Source: Bacillota bacterium
Lineage (GTDB): Bacteria; Bacillota; UBA4882; UBA8346
Direction: 5' to 3'
Length of the DNA stretch: 64,000 bases
Assembly: GCA_023436305.1 (NCBI GenBank)
Contig: JAEZJQ010000129.1
Coordinates: 1 to 64,000, forward strand
The translations under genes were made by a program, and so were the position numbers. The notes under the pieces are model-generated. The model did no database searches. It was not told the DNA's origin and saw only the letters and a list, made by a program, of their open reading frames with translations. This document shows positions 53,626-63,114 of this stretch, piece after piece (position 1 is the stretch's first letter; the number at the start of each line of letters is the position of its first letter).

Positions 53626-55332
53626 TTATTTCATCTGCTCTTGAATGTACGCCAAGGCTTTTTCCGTCACCTGATCCAAGGGCCAGCGCTCCTCGATGCC
53701 ATTCGCACGGTACTTGACTTCCGCTTCACCTTGGGCAAGGCCTTTGGGTCCTATGGTAATCCTGACCGGAATTCCAATCAGATCGGCGTCTTTAAATTTT
53801 ACTCCCGGCCGTTCGTCGCGGTCATCCAACAATACCTCGATATTTTGAGAGGTCAATTTCTCATATAACTCCTTGGCCACCGGCAGTTGCTCAGGATTCA
53901 CCGCGATCAAATGAATCTGATACGGGGCAATGGCCATGGGCCATTTAATACCGTTAGCATCATAATTCTGTTCGATAGCCGCGGCCATGGTCCGGCTAAC
54001 GCCAATTCCGTAACATCCCATTACGATCAACTGGCTCTGCCCTTTTTCGTCCAAGAACGTAGCTTCTAACGACTTACTATATTTGGTTCCCAGTTTGAAT
54101 ATCTGGCCGACCTCAATTCCGCGAACCGCTTGTAAATGTCCATTACACCGGGAACATTGTTCGCCCGCGTTTGCCAGGCGGAGATCAGCATAGGTGACTT
54201 CCCCAAAATCCCGTGCCGGTTCAACATTCCGGTAATGATAACCATCCTGATTGGCCCCAACCACAACTTGATGTATCTGTTTCACCCGCTCATCGCCCAC
54301 AATCTTAACTTTACCGTCCAAGCCCACCGGACCTACATACCCGACCGGTAATCTTAAAACCTGGTGAATCTCTTCCGGTGGCGCCAGGTAGAGTTTTTTA
54401 CTGCGGAGCAAATTCCCGAGTTTGATCTCGTTCACCTGGTCGTCGCCCCGGGTTAATACCGCCACATAGCCGGAATCTGTTCCGTAAAAGAGTGTTTTGA
54501 CCGTCTGCTCCGGTTTAATGTTCAAGAATCCGCATACTTCATCAATGGTTTTATAACCGGGAGTGGCCACCAGTTCTTTCTCCTGAACTTCCCCGTCAAA
54601 CGCCGAAGCCGGCATCCGCGATATCGCTTTCTCGACGTTGGCTGCGTAATCACAGGAATCACAATATAAAATCAACGCCTCACCGGCATCAGCCAAAACC
54701 ATAAATTCCTGGCTTGCATTTCCCCCGATGGCTCCGGAATCCGCCTCCACGGGCCTGAATTTCAACCCACATCGTTTAAAGACATTGGTATAAGCCCGGT
54801 ACATGGCCTGATAACTCTCTTCAAGTCCCGCTTCATCCAGATCGAAGGAGTATAGATCTTTCATAATGAATTCCCGGCCACGCATCAGCCCAAACCGGGG
54901 GCGGATCTCGTCACGGTACTTGTTCTGGATTTGATATAATCGTAACGGTAAATTGCGGTAGGAACGGACTTCATTCTTAACCACCGTGGTAATGATCTCC
55001 TCATGGGTCGGCCCCAGACAAAACTCTCGGTGATGCCGGTCTTCCAGCCGGAACATTTCGTCACCGTATACATCCCAACGCCCGGACTGCTTCCAGATCT
55101 CCGCCGGTTGAACGATGGGTAACGCCAATTCTTGCCCGTCTTCTCGATCCATCTCTTCGCGGACGATTTGCATGATTTTCTTTAAAACCCGCCAGGCCAG
55201 CGGCATATAGGTATACATTCCCGCGGCTGATTTTCGAATCATACCGGACCGCAGCATTAATTGATGGCTGACGATTTCCGCTTCAGCAGGTGTTTCGCGT
55301 AAAGTTGGAGCGAGTAGTTTGGATTGTAACAT
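53626..55332 (-). CDS. proS: Prolyl-tRNA synthetase
   Basis: 568 residues. The bacterial-type class II enzyme with motif 1 near the N-terminus (MYTYMPLAWRVLKKI), motif 2 with YQIQNKYRDEIRPRFGLMRGRE, an editing insertion domain (about 225-400, EIKLGNLLRSKKLYLAP) and motif 3 in GCYGIGVSRTMAAAIEQ, then an anticodon-binding domain (AVNPEQLPVAKELYE and LLDDRDERPGVKFKDADLIG). It charges tRNA-Pro and hydrolyses Ala-tRNA-Pro. ATG start with GGAGG 9-10 bases upstream. I looked for a T-box leader and found none. Confidence 0.97.
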   Translation of the reverse strand: MLQSKLLAPTLRETPAEAEIVSHQLMLRSGMIRKSAAGMYTYMPLAWRVLKKIMQIVREEMDREDGQELALPIVQPAEIWKQSGRWDVYGDEMFRLEDRHHREFCLGPTHEEIITTVVKNEVRSYRNLPLRLYQIQNKYRDEIRPRFGLMRGREFIMKDLYSFDLDEAGLEESYQAMYRAYTNVFKRCGLKFRPVEADSGAIGGNASQEFMVLADAGEALILYCDSCDYAANVEKAISRMPASAFDGEVQEKELVATPGYKTIDEVCGFLNIKPEQTVKTLFYGTDSGYVAVLTRGDDQVNEIKLGNLLRSKKLYLAPPEEIHQVLRLPVGYVGPVGLDGKVKIVGDERVKQIHQVVVGANQDGYHYRNVEPARDFGEVTYADLRLANAGEQCSRCNGHLQAVRGIEVGQIFKLGTKYSKSLEATFLDEKGQSQLIVMGCYGIGVSRTMAAAIEQNYDANGIKWPMAIAPYQIHLIAVNPEQLPVAKELYEKLTSQNIEVLLDDRDERPGVKFKDADLIGIPVRITIGPKGLAQGEAEVKYRANGIEERWPLDQVTEKALAYIQEQMK

Positions 55333-55601
55333 GATGGAGACCTCCGTTTTAGATTATAGTTGCCGGTTGTTCAAAAGTGGTGAGTTGCAAATTTATGTAG
55401 TAAAACATGGTGATTCTTATGCCCTGTTTTCAATTCTATCATAAAACTAGCGTCCCAGGCGAGGGATTTTTAACAAAAAACATCTTCCCCTCGCGCGTGA
55501 GCCGCCGCTACGCCTACTTTTGAATTGTAATTTAAGCTTTTAACGCAAATAAATTATTTTGTCATCTTCAGATATGACTTTATCTTAAATATATCTTCTG
55601 G

Positions 55602-56669
55602 TTAATGGTTTTCACCGGTTAATTTCTTTAATTCCTCCCGCAGCACTTCAATGATCTTTCCTTCCGGCACTTTTTTAAGGATCTCTCCCTTCCGGAAGAT
55701 CAAACCCTCTCCGTTCCCGCCAGCCACACCCAGGTCTGCTTCCCGGGCTTCCCCGGGGCCGTTGACGGCACAGCCCATCACGGCAATTTTCAGCGGTTTT
55801 TGCACACCGGCAACCATGGACTCTACCTTTTCCGCCAAAGCTTCCACATTGATCCGGCACCTGCCGCATGTGGGACAAGAAATAACCGTGGTTCCGAAAT
55901 TCCGTAAACCCAAAGCCTGCAAAACCTCCCGCCCAACTTCGACCTCCCGGGCCGGATTACCCGTTAAAGAAACCCTCAAGGTATCACCAATACCTTCCCA
56001 AAGTAATATACCCAAGCCTGTGGCGGAACGGATCGAACCTTTATACCATGTTCCGGCCTCCGTTATTCCGATATGAAACGGATACTCACATTCGTTGGCC
56101 AATAATCGATAAGCTTCAACTGTCGCTAAAACCGAGGATGCTTTTAAAGAAATTATAATATCATTAAATTTCTCCGTTTCCAGCAACCGGATATGTCGAA
56201 GCGCGCTCTCCACCATTGCTTGCGGAGTGGGTCCGTAATATTTGGCCAATATATCGTTTTCCAGCGACCCGGAATTCACTCCGATTCTGATTGGAATCCC
56301 CCGTTCCTTGGCCTTCACCGCCAACAATTTCACTCGTTCCTCTCCACCGATATTTCCGGGATTTATCCGTAATTTACCTATCCCTGCCTCAATGGCCTCC
56401 AAAGCAAGCTTGTAATCGAAATGAATATCCGCTACCAACGGCGCCGGAGAATTTTGAACAAAAAATTTTAAATTGGCGGCAGCCTCACGATCAGGCACTG
56501 CCAAACGGATTATTTCACACCCGGCTTCCCATAATTTGATAATTTGTTCCAAAGTAGCCTCCCGGTTCCGGGTATCGGTATTCGTCATCGATTGTACTGT
56601 AATAATATTATCCCCACCGATGGCGACCGGACCGGCATATACTACTCTCGATAAACGGCGTGGTTTCAT
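55602..56669 (-). CDS. ispG: 4-hydroxy-3-methylbut-2-enyl diphosphate synthase (GcpE)
   Basis: 355 residues. The TIM barrel opens with AIGGDNIITVQSMTNTDTRN. The C-terminal 4Fe-4S domain carries CPTCGRCRINVEALAEKVE and MGCAVNGPGEAREADLGVAG. It catalyses the sixth step of the MEP isoprenoid pathway; dxr, two genes upstream, does the second step, and uppS uses the products for the undecaprenyl carrier. The third codon ATG at 56669 is chosen, because AGAAGG lies only one base before the ATG at 56675. It follows the zinc-ribbon gene by 13 bases. Confidence 0.96.
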   Translation of the reverse strand: MKPRRLSRVVYAGPVAIGGDNIITVQSMTNTDTRNREATLEQIIKLWEAGCEIIRLAVPDREAAANLKFFVQNSPAPLVADIHFDYKLALEAIEAGIGKLRINPGNIGGEERVKLLAVKAKERGIPIRIGVNSGSLENDILAKYYGPTPQAMVESALRHIRLLETEKFNDIIISLKASSVLATVEAYRLLANECEYPFHIGITEAGTWYKGSIRSATGLGILLWEGIGDTLRVSLTGNPAREVEVGREVLQALGLRNFGTTVISCPTCGRCRINVEALAEKVESMVAGVQKPLKIAVMGCAVNGPGEAREADLGVAGGNGEGLIFRKGEILKKVPEGKIIEVLREELKKLTGENH

Positions 56670-56682
56670 AAACATACCTTCT

Positions 56683-57117
56683 CTAATGTTTTGATTTTAC
56701 CGTATTAAAACATTGGTCACATAAACCCTTGTTTCTTCTTACTTGAGCCGCCGCTTCCTTGCCACAATTCCGGCAAAAGTCTCCCATCTCTTGAGCGCAT
56801 TGATAACAAATTCCCGTTTTTCTTATGGATTCGGGATCCGGTTTGCCGCACGCCGGACAAACACACTGCAAACAATATCCTCGGTGTTTCTTGAGCTCTT
56901 CCGGAGCAATTCGGCCGCAAATCCGGCAACTATACACGCCATCCCGTTTTAAGGCCAGTTCTTTCATGCAAAATTCGCAGAGATTTAATGATTTATAGAT
57001 TCGGACCTGCTGTACCGTATTGCCGCAACGGGAACAGAAACGCCGGGATTGCCTTTCCTTACCCCGGCCTTCAAGATTGGGATCCGCCCAAACCCGTTTT
57101 TTTCTCACGCCTGGCAT
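56683..57117 (-). CDS. Unrecognised protein with four tandem zinc ribbons
   Basis: 144 residues, 16 of them cysteines set as eight CxxC knuckles in order: CSRC, CEFC, CRIC, CLQC, CPAC, CYQC, CRNC, CDQC. Consecutive pairs lie 17-20 residues apart, which suits four zinc ribbons in a row. The N-terminus is short and basic (KKRVWADPNLEGRGKERQSRR). I recognise no named family. Placed tightly between rseP (3 bases) and ispG (13 bases), it is surely in the same operon. A role in nucleic-acid binding or as a metal-dependent scaffold is possible; nothing ties it to isoprenoid synthesis. Confidence 0.78.
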   Translation of the reverse strand: MPGVRKKRVWADPNLEGRGKERQSRRFCSRCGNTVQQVRIYKSLNLCEFCMKELALKRDGVYSCRICGRIAPEELKKHRGYCLQCVCPACGKPDPESIRKTGICYQCAQEMGDFCRNCGKEAAAQVRRNKGLCDQCFNTVKSKH

Positions 57118-57120
57118 CGC

Positions 57121-58215
57121 TTACCCTCCAAAAAAACGCCGGAACATCGTCATGATGTCACCATACGTAATCACGATAAATAAGAAAGCTATCAACGCCA
57201 GTCCGACCAACTGGGCCACCGATTTTTGTTCGGCGGTGAACTCCCGCCGTAAAAGCCGCTCCAGAATCATAATCACTATCCAACCGCCGTCAAGCAATGG
57301 CAGGGGTAATGGCAACATATTGAAAAAAAACAAAGAAATCGAGATAATAATCATAAAATATAGCGTATAGTAGATGGGTAACTTGGTATTCTGCTCCATG
57401 GCGGCCACCATTCCAATCGGCCCCATTCCGCCGCCTTTCACCTCACCCCGGATCATCATCACTAACCCCTTGTAAGTATCCCTGATAAAGAGCCAGGGAT
57501 AAACCACCGCCATTTTCCCCGCCTCCAACACCGGAACCTTTTTATATCCGGTGACGCCGTTAATTCCCAAAATATAGCGTTTTTCAATCGGATTATACAT
57601 CGGCTTAACTGTTCTAACCAGAATTTGGCCTTTGCGGTCAAATTTAATAGTCACAGGATTCCCGCCAATTTCTTTCATCAGCTGCGGAATATCGACCCAT
57701 TGCTTCACCGGGCGCTCATTCATGGACAATATTTTATCGCCAGGCCGAAATCCGGCTTCAAAAGCGGGCGATCCCGGCATGGCCTGTTCAATGATGGGGG
57801 CCGGGTTATTTAAGAAAGTGGGCTGGCCGATTAAAGTGAAGGTAAAGAAGATTAAAATCATGGCCATAAACAAATTAAAAAACGGTCCTGCCGCGACCAC
57901 CACGATCCTTTTCCACAAAGGAAGATCAAGAAAGGATTCTCCCGGTTTCAAAGCAGTCTGATCCGATTCATTCCCTTCCAATTCCATATCCATCCCGGCG
58001 ATTTTACAAAAACCACCCAGTAAGATCCAACGGAACGAATACTGTACGTCTTTCCATGTAAATTTGCCGATTAGCGGCCCAAAACCTACCGAGAATTCAT
58101 ACACTTTGACCCCAAACACCCGGGATGCCGCAAAATGTCCATACTCATGAACCACCACCAACAAACTAAGTAAAATAATGAACTGCCAAATTGCATTAAA
58201 ATCAAAAGAACCCAT
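57121..58215 (-). CDS. rseP: Site-2 intramembrane metalloprotease RseP
   Basis: 364 residues. The zinc motif HEYGHF is in the first membrane helix (VVVHEYGHFAASRVFGVKV), one PDZ domain follows (PGSPAFEAGFRPGDKILSMN), and NMLPLPLPLLDGG near the C-terminus is the conserved N-x-x-P-x-P-x-L-D-G. It cleaves membrane-held anti-sigma factors or signal-peptide remnants. ATG at 58215 has GGGAGGTTATC upstream; a longer frame starts at 58233. Classical neighbour of dxr, cdsA and uppS. Confidence 0.96.
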   Translation of the reverse strand: MGSFDFNAIWQFIILLSLLVVVHEYGHFAASRVFGVKVYEFSVGFGPLIGKFTWKDVQYSFRWILLGGFCKIAGMDMELEGNESDQTALKPGESFLDLPLWKRIVVVAAGPFFNLFMAMILIFFTFTLIGQPTFLNNPAPIIEQAMPGSPAFEAGFRPGDKILSMNERPVKQWVDIPQLMKEIGGNPVTIKFDRKGQILVRTVKPMYNPIEKRYILGINGVTGYKKVPVLEAGKMAVVYPWLFIRDTYKGLVMMIRGEVKGGGMGPIGMVAAMEQNTKLPIYYTLYFMIIISISLFFFNMLPLPLPLLDGGWIVIMILERLLRREFTAEQKSVAQLVGLALIAFLFIVITYGDIMTMFRRFFGG

Positions 58216-58341
58216 CGGGATAACCTCCCTCATTTTTACTCCCCTAACCTCCCGGTTCCCCGGCGCGGAAAGTTTTTAATTTTATTATCACCATTCTCCA
58301 ATGGAGTTTACTTATTTTGTTTTAATTATATCCTTCACACT

Positions 58342-59523
58342 TCAATTCAAACTTGGATTTTCAATCAGCCTTTGCGCCATTTCCCGGGCCCAAAGGTCAA
58401 CCGCCAAAATTTCATCTAAAGATGGAACAGATTTAAAACCCTCTTGTTGATGGTATTCCATCACTTTGGATACCATGCGAATAATATCGGTAAAACGGAT
58501 TTTACCCATCAAAAATGCATTGACGGCGGTTTCATTGGCGGCGTTCAAGGCCGCCGGAAGGCTTCCGCCGGTCCGCCCCGCTTCATACGCCAGTGTAATG
58601 GCCGGTAACAGTTCAGGATTCACCGGCTCGAAATTTAAGCGGATGATTTGCGAAAAATCCAACACCGGAAATGAATTGGGCAAACGTTCCGGAAAGGTGA
58701 GCGCCAGTTGAATCGGCAAACGCATATCGCACAAACCCAATTGCGCGATCCAAGAGCCGTCCAGCAATTGAATCATGGAATGAACAATACTTTCAGGATG
58801 AACCACCGTCTCGATCCGGTCGAAGGGCATATCAAACAGCCAATGGGCTTCGATAATCTCCAGCCCTTTATTAAACATGGTCGCCGAATCAATGGTTATT
58901 TTGCCACCCATCCGCCAATTGGGATGATGCAAGGCCTGTTCCAAAGTCACCGACTCCAGTTCCTCCCGCCGGTAATTCCGAAACGGACCCCCGGAAGCGG
59001 TTAACAACAATTTCGCAATCTGTGTCCGGGAGCGTCCCGCAATACATTGAAAAATAGCGCTATGTTCACTGTCAACCGGGATTATGCTTACTTCGGATGC
59101 CGTGCTGGCCGGCATAATAATGGAACCGGCCGCCACTAAAGTTTCTTTATTGGCCAAAGCAATCCGTTTCCCGGCCAGGATGGCCGCCAAGGTTGGTTTA
59201 ATGCCAACGGAACCCACTACGGCCACCAATACCAGATCCACCTCCGGTAAGGCCGCCACTTCCGTTAATCCTGTCACACCGGTCAAAATAACCGGATCCG
59301 GTGAAGCCCCGCTTAATCGCCGCTTTAACTCCGGATAAAGCCCCGGATCGGCGATGACTACAAATCGTGGTTTAAAAACTTGGATCTGCTCCACGAATAA
59401 CTCTATATTGGAACCGGCAGTCAACGCTGTAACCTGAAAACGCTCCGGAAATTCCTTAACCACTTCCAGAGCTTGCCTTCCAATAGAACCGGTGGATCCT
59501 AAAATCGCCAATCTCGTTCGCAA
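58342..59523 (-). CDS. dxr: 1-deoxy-D-xylulose-5-phosphate reductoisomerase
   Basis: 393 residues. NADPH-binding LGSTGSIGRQALEVV at the N-terminus, then NKETLVAAG, the metal-binding VDSEHSAIFQ, the flexible-loop GGPFRNYRREELESVT, and MGGKITIDSATMFNKGLEIIEAH. It catalyses the committed step of the MEP isoprenoid pathway. The start is TTG, with GGTGGTG upstream. A strong sigma-A promoter lies 67 bases upstream, so dxr, rseP, the zinc-ribbon gene and ispG probably form one operon. Confidence 0.97.
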   Translation of the reverse strand: MRTRLAILGSTGSIGRQALEVVKEFPERFQVTALTAGSNIELFVEQIQVFKPRFVVIADPGLYPELKRRLSGASPDPVILTGVTGLTEVAALPEVDLVLVAVVGSVGIKPTLAAILAGKRIALANKETLVAAGSIIMPASTASEVSIIPVDSEHSAIFQCIAGRSRTQIAKLLLTASGGPFRNYRREELESVTLEQALHHPNWRMGGKITIDSATMFNKGLEIIEAHWLFDMPFDRIETVVHPESIVHSMIQLLDGSWIAQLGLCDMRLPIQLALTFPERLPNSFPVLDFSQIIRLNFEPVNPELLPAITLAYEAGRTGGSLPAALNAANETAVNAFLMGKIRFTDIIRMVSKVMEYHQQEGFKSVPSLDEILAVDLWAREMAQRLIENPSLN

Positions 59524-59589
59524 ACGTTACACCACCAATGAAAAACGGTATTTCTTATAAAAAATAGGTTTTCATACCGCTATTGAATC

Positions 59590-59617
59590 ATTATATCATA
59601 ATGAAACCCAGCTTCAA
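59590..59617 (-). promoter_or_regulatory. Sigma-A promoter of the dxr operon
   Basis: The minus strand has TTGAAG (59612-59617) and a perfect TATAAT (59590-59595) separated by 16 bases. The predicted start is near 59583, 60 bases before the dxr TTG codon. Confidence 0.7.
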
Positions 59618-59675
59618 TTAAAATAATCATCGGGGAAAGCATATTTTTAAAAACCGCTAAACATTTATCAAGGAA

Positions 59676-60674
59676 TTATATCAGCCGAACTGCTAATGCC
59701 CGATAAATTGCCCGTAAAGTGATAATAATAACCGGGCCCAAAAAGATGCCGCTGAACCCGAAAACTTTAATTCCAATATAAATGATCATCATTGTGATCA
59801 ACGGATGAAAATCAAAGTTGTTTCCAATGAGTTTAACTTCGGCAATTTGACGGATCAACAACACCAGCAGGTAAACGACGATTAAACCAATCCCGTGATA
59901 AAAATCAGCCATTAAAAACTGAGTCATTGCATAAGAAATATAAACCATGCCCGGTCCAATCACCGGAATTAAATCAAATATTCCCGCCAAAAAGCTATAA
60001 GTAAAAGCACCGGGAATTCCTAAAACAATAAACCCAATCCAGGTTAATCCCGCAGTGATCAAACATAAGGCCAATTCTGCCCGGAAAAACCGACCGATTT
60101 TCACAACCAGCTCATCCTTGATTTGAATGGTGGTAATCCGCCAATCATCCGGCAGGCAACGAAATATAAGCTGGCTAATGATGAGTTTATCACGGCTGAA
60201 AAAATAAGCGGAGATGCCCCCTAAGGTAATCACTAAAATTATATCCGGGAAATGGGGCAAAAAACTCAACACCCACCGTATAAATGATTGTAACAACTGG
60301 GCAGCCGGCTCCGAGTTGAATGAGAAACCCGGCAAGTTATACTTGATAAGCTGCCCCACATGAATCATCAATCCCGAACATACTTCGGATAGTTTTGTGA
60401 CTAATAACGGAATCTTGGGTAACTGACGCTCCGCTTCCCGAAACGACGAGAGCAACGTCAAACCGGTCAGACTCAAAACCAACATTAAAAATGAGAATAA
60501 CACCAAACCCACCGCAAAACCGCGCCTCATTTTCAGGTAAGTTTCCATTTTTCGGACCCATGGTTCAATGAGACTCGCAAAGGTGATTCCTAATAAAAAC
60601 GGGGCGATAATGGGAAAAAGAAACTTAAATCCCAAAATCAGCCCAACGCCCAATAACAATAAGATCATTAACAA
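59676..60674 (-). CDS. AI-2E family (YtvI-like) membrane protein
   Basis: 332 residues with about eight hydrophobic segments. The C-terminal half has the family pattern GIFDLIPVIGPGMVYI followed by LIGNNFDFHPLITMMIIYIGIKVFG and GIFLGPV. Members of this family are transporters or permeases: some export AI-2, others are antiporters; YtvI relatives in Bacillota have unknown substrate. The start is uncertain: TTG at 60674 has a weak CGGGA site, while the best ribosome-binding site (GGGGTAGGTG) precedes an out-of-frame ATG at 60699. It lies between cdsA and dxr, inside the conserved block. Confidence 0.8.
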   Translation of the reverse strand: MLMILLLLGVGLILGFKFLFPIIAPFLLGITFASLIEPWVRKMETYLKMRRGFAVGLVLFSFLMLVLSLTGLTLLSSFREAERQLPKIPLLVTKLSEVCSGLMIHVGQLIKYNLPGFSFNSEPAAQLLQSFIRWVLSFLPHFPDIILVITLGGISAYFFSRDKLIISQLIFRCLPDDWRITTIQIKDELVVKIGRFFRAELALCLITAGLTWIGFIVLGIPGAFTYSFLAGIFDLIPVIGPGMVYISYAMTQFLMADFYHGIGLIVVYLLVLLIRQIAEVKLIGNNFDFHPLITMMIIYIGIKVFGFSGIFLGPVIIITLRAIYRALAVRLI

Positions 60675-60778
60675 CCGAAATTCCCGGCTTATCGTTCATC
60701 ACCTACCCCATATAGCGTACATTCATGGGCCATCCGGAGTAGTCAGGTGAATTATGGGGTCGTTAGGGCCCCTTGAAT

Positions 60779-61609
60779 TTAAAAAAGCGGTAGATAAGAT
60801 GCTAGGTAGTAGACTACCGGTCCTGTAAACAACATGCTATCCAGCCGGTCCAATATACCGCCATGCCCCGGTAAAAATGTACCCGAATCCTTTACCCCGG
60901 CGTTTCTCTTAATAATCGATTCCACCAGATCCCCAAATTGACCGGCGATAACCACCAAAAACGCCACAACCAATAAAGGCGGCACCGGTTTTTGAAAATA
61001 GATTCCAAGTATAACGGCGGCCAGCAACCCTCCGGCAATTCCGCCGATAGACCCCTCAATACTTTTACGAGGGCTGATCTGGGGTGCAAGTTTATGTTTG
61101 CCAAAATTAACTCCTATAAAATATGCGACTGAATCATTCAGCCAGGTAACTCCTACAGTAAATAATAAATAAAAAAAACCGTCGGGAATAAATCTTAACA
61201 ATAAGATATATGCGAACATAAACCCAATATAGACCGTTCCGAATAAGTTAACGGCGGCATTCACCAGGCCTTGATCCGGATTTCCACGCATCACTTCCAA
61301 GGTTAAAGTGGTAAAAAAAACAATGATCAACATAAGCGCAAACAAACCCTCCGTGCTCAATTGATCAAGCAAAGGAAAACCCGGTATTGGAAAGCACTTA
61401 CAATAAATAAAAAACAGTAATAATAATGAAGATACTATAATTATTTCGGTCTGTGGCCGAAAGTTTTGTTTCTTCATTAATTCCACATATTCTAAAATGG
61501 CCAGAACCGTTAGTAACCCAATCGTTAAAGTATAACTCAAGCTTCCCAGCTTAATTACAACCAAAGCCGCAGCCGCAAATAAAACTCCCCAGAAGATTCT
61601 CTTTTTCAT
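60779..61609 (-). CDS. cdsA: Phosphatidate cytidylyltransferase
   Basis: 276 residues with eight or so membrane helices. The CdsA signature is intact: SPRKSIEGSIGGIAGGLLAA, then GQFGDLVESIIKRNAGVKDSG and FLPGHGGILDRLDSMLF. It makes CDP-diacylglycerol from phosphatidate and CTP, feeding all phospholipids. It overlaps uppS by four bases, in the usual order frr-uppS-cdsA. ATG start. Confidence 0.96.
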   Translation of the reverse strand: MKKRIFWGVLFAAAALVVIKLGSLSYTLTIGLLTVLAILEYVELMKKQNFRPQTEIIIVSSLLLLFFIYCKCFPIPGFPLLDQLSTEGLFALMLIIVFFTTLTLEVMRGNPDQGLVNAAVNLFGTVYIGFMFAYILLLRFIPDGFFYLLFTVGVTWLNDSVAYFIGVNFGKHKLAPQISPRKSIEGSIGGIAGGLLAAVILGIYFQKPVPPLLVVAFLVVIAGQFGDLVESIIKRNAGVKDSGTFLPGHGGILDRLDSMLFTGPVVYYLASYLPLF

Positions 61610-62373
61610 AATTTGTTATTCCCTTCCTTTACCGTACCAAAACGTCGCTCGCGGCTGCCATAATTTTTAAATGCCGTGAAAAACTCTTTTTTTCCAAAAT
61701 CCGGCCAATATAATTTACTAAAATAAAACTCGGTATAAGCCATTTGCCAGATTAAGAAATTGCTAATCCGGAATTCACCGCCGGGTTTAATTAATAAATC
61801 CGGATCAGGCTGGCCGGCGGTAAAAAGATGCTTGGATAATTCAGCTTCCGTTATCTCTTCAGGTGTGAGCTCCCCCTGGGAAACCAACATGGAAATATCA
61901 CGAACCGCCTGAACTAATTCCGCGCGCCCGCCGTAATTAACGGCAATATTTAAAACAAGCGCCTGGTTGTTTTGGGTTAAAGCTTCACTTTCAGTAATCA
62001 TTCGGACTAAAGAAGGCTTCAGTTTTTCCCGGCCACCGATAAATCGGATTTGGACCCCGTTCTTATTTAACTGGGCAACTTCTTTACCCAGTGATTCCTC
62101 AAACAAATTCATTAAATAATCCACCTCTTCGGCGGGACGCCGCCAATTTTCGGTGGAAAAAGCAAACAATGTTAAATGTTTGACTCCGGTCTCCAGGCAG
62201 ACTTCAACCGCATCCCGGACGCGGTCCATCCCGGCGCGATGGCCGACGGAACGTGGCAACCCTCGGGATTTGGCCCATCGTCCATTTCCATCCATAATTA
62301 TCGCCACATGTCCCGGAATATTCGTAAATGTTTTTTCTGATTTTTCAATCCCAAACCAATTAAATAATCCCAT
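61606..62373 (-). CDS. uppS: Undecaprenyl diphosphate synthase
   Basis: 255 residues. Motifs: VAIIMDGNGRWAKSRGLPR with the catalytic Asp, GHRAGMDRVRDAVEVCLETG, LTLFAFSTENWRRP, and near the end LLIKPGGEFRISNFLIWQMAYTEFYF. It lengthens farnesyl diphosphate to the C55 carrier used for peptidoglycan and, here, possibly for the lipid-linked sugars of the glycosylation cluster. The usual RTSGE stretch reads KPGGEFRISN, with the Arg shifted; this Lys-Pro-Gly-Gly-Glu form occurs in some homologues. ATG start with GTGAGG upstream. It overlaps cdsA by four bases. Confidence 0.95.
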   Translation of the reverse strand: MGLFNWFGIEKSEKTFTNIPGHVAIIMDGNGRWAKSRGLPRSVGHRAGMDRVRDAVEVCLETGVKHLTLFAFSTENWRRPAEEVDYLMNLFEESLGKEVAQLNKNGVQIRFIGGREKLKPSLVRMITESEALTQNNQALVLNIAVNYGGRAELVQAVRDISMLVSQGELTPEEITEAELSKHLFTAGQPDPDLLIKPGGEFRISNFLIWQMAYTEFYFSKLYWPDFGKKEFFTAFKNYGSRERRFGTVKEGNNKL

Positions 62374-62549
62374 GAATTCTGAACGTTACCTCACAACTTT
62401 GAGATCACACCAACATACAAAGAATTAACTTTTTTTAAAAACATCCATTATTTTTAATAAAATGTAAAATCATTTGCCGACATATATCTTTCGACCCCAG
62501 GAAATCAACAAAATAATCAATGAAATCAGGTAAATCCACTGAATTCTGG

Positions 62550-63107
62550 TCAAACGTCCATGATCTCTTTGTCTTTGATCTCCACTAATTTATCAATTTC
62601 CAAAATATATTTATCGGTAAGTTTTTGGATTTCATCTAAGCTTTTTTTACTCTCATCCTCGGAAATCTTGCCCTCTTTTTCTAAAGCTTTAACTTTATCA
62701 TTGGCATCGCGCCGTAAATTCCGAATGACAATCTTTTTATCCTCGGCTTCTTTTTTTACTATTTTAACCAAATCCTTACGCCGTTCCTCGGTCAATTGCG
62801 GAATGGGCAACCGGATTATATTGCCGTCATTAATGGGATTTAAACCTAAATCCGCCTTTTGAATGGCTTTCTCGATAGCTCCCAGAACGGACTTATCCCA
62901 TGGCTGCACCACGATAGTTCGGAAATCAGGGGTATTGATACTGGCAACTTGGCTCAAGGGAGTCGGTGTCCCATAATATTCGACTGTGACCCGATCCAGG
63001 ACTCCCGGATTGGCCCTTCCGGTGCGAATTCCTTGAAACTCATGTTTCGTAGACTCAATTGCCCCTTTCATGTGATTTTCGGTTTCCTTGATAATTTCTT
63101 TAATCAT
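62550..63107 (-). CDS. frr: Ribosome recycling factor
   Basis: 185 residues, the standard size. The three-helix bundle with FQGIRTGRANPGVLDRVTVEYYG at the start and RNLRRDANDKVKALEKEGKI in the third helix is diagnostic. With EF-G it splits the post-termination ribosome. ATG start after AGAAGGAAA. It follows pyrH by seven bases, the universal order. Confidence 0.98.
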   Translation of the reverse strand: MIKEIIKETENHMKGAIESTKHEFQGIRTGRANPGVLDRVTVEYYGTPTPLSQVASINTPDFRTIVVQPWDKSVLGAIEKAIQKADLGLNPINDGNIIRLPIPQLTEERRKDLVKIVKKEAEDKKIVIRNLRRDANDKVKALEKEGKISEDESKKSLDEIQKLTDKYILEIDKLVEIKDKEIMDV

Positions 63108-63114
63108 TTTCCTT

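Noticed and set aside
55333..55601. Possible T-box leader before proS (GGGACG and GCGAGGG/CCCTCGC pairing at 55459-55494)
   Set aside because: The conserved T-box sequence (AGGGTGGAACCGCG-like) is missing and the hairpin has a 22-base loop with no U-run, so neither a T-box nor a terminator is supported.
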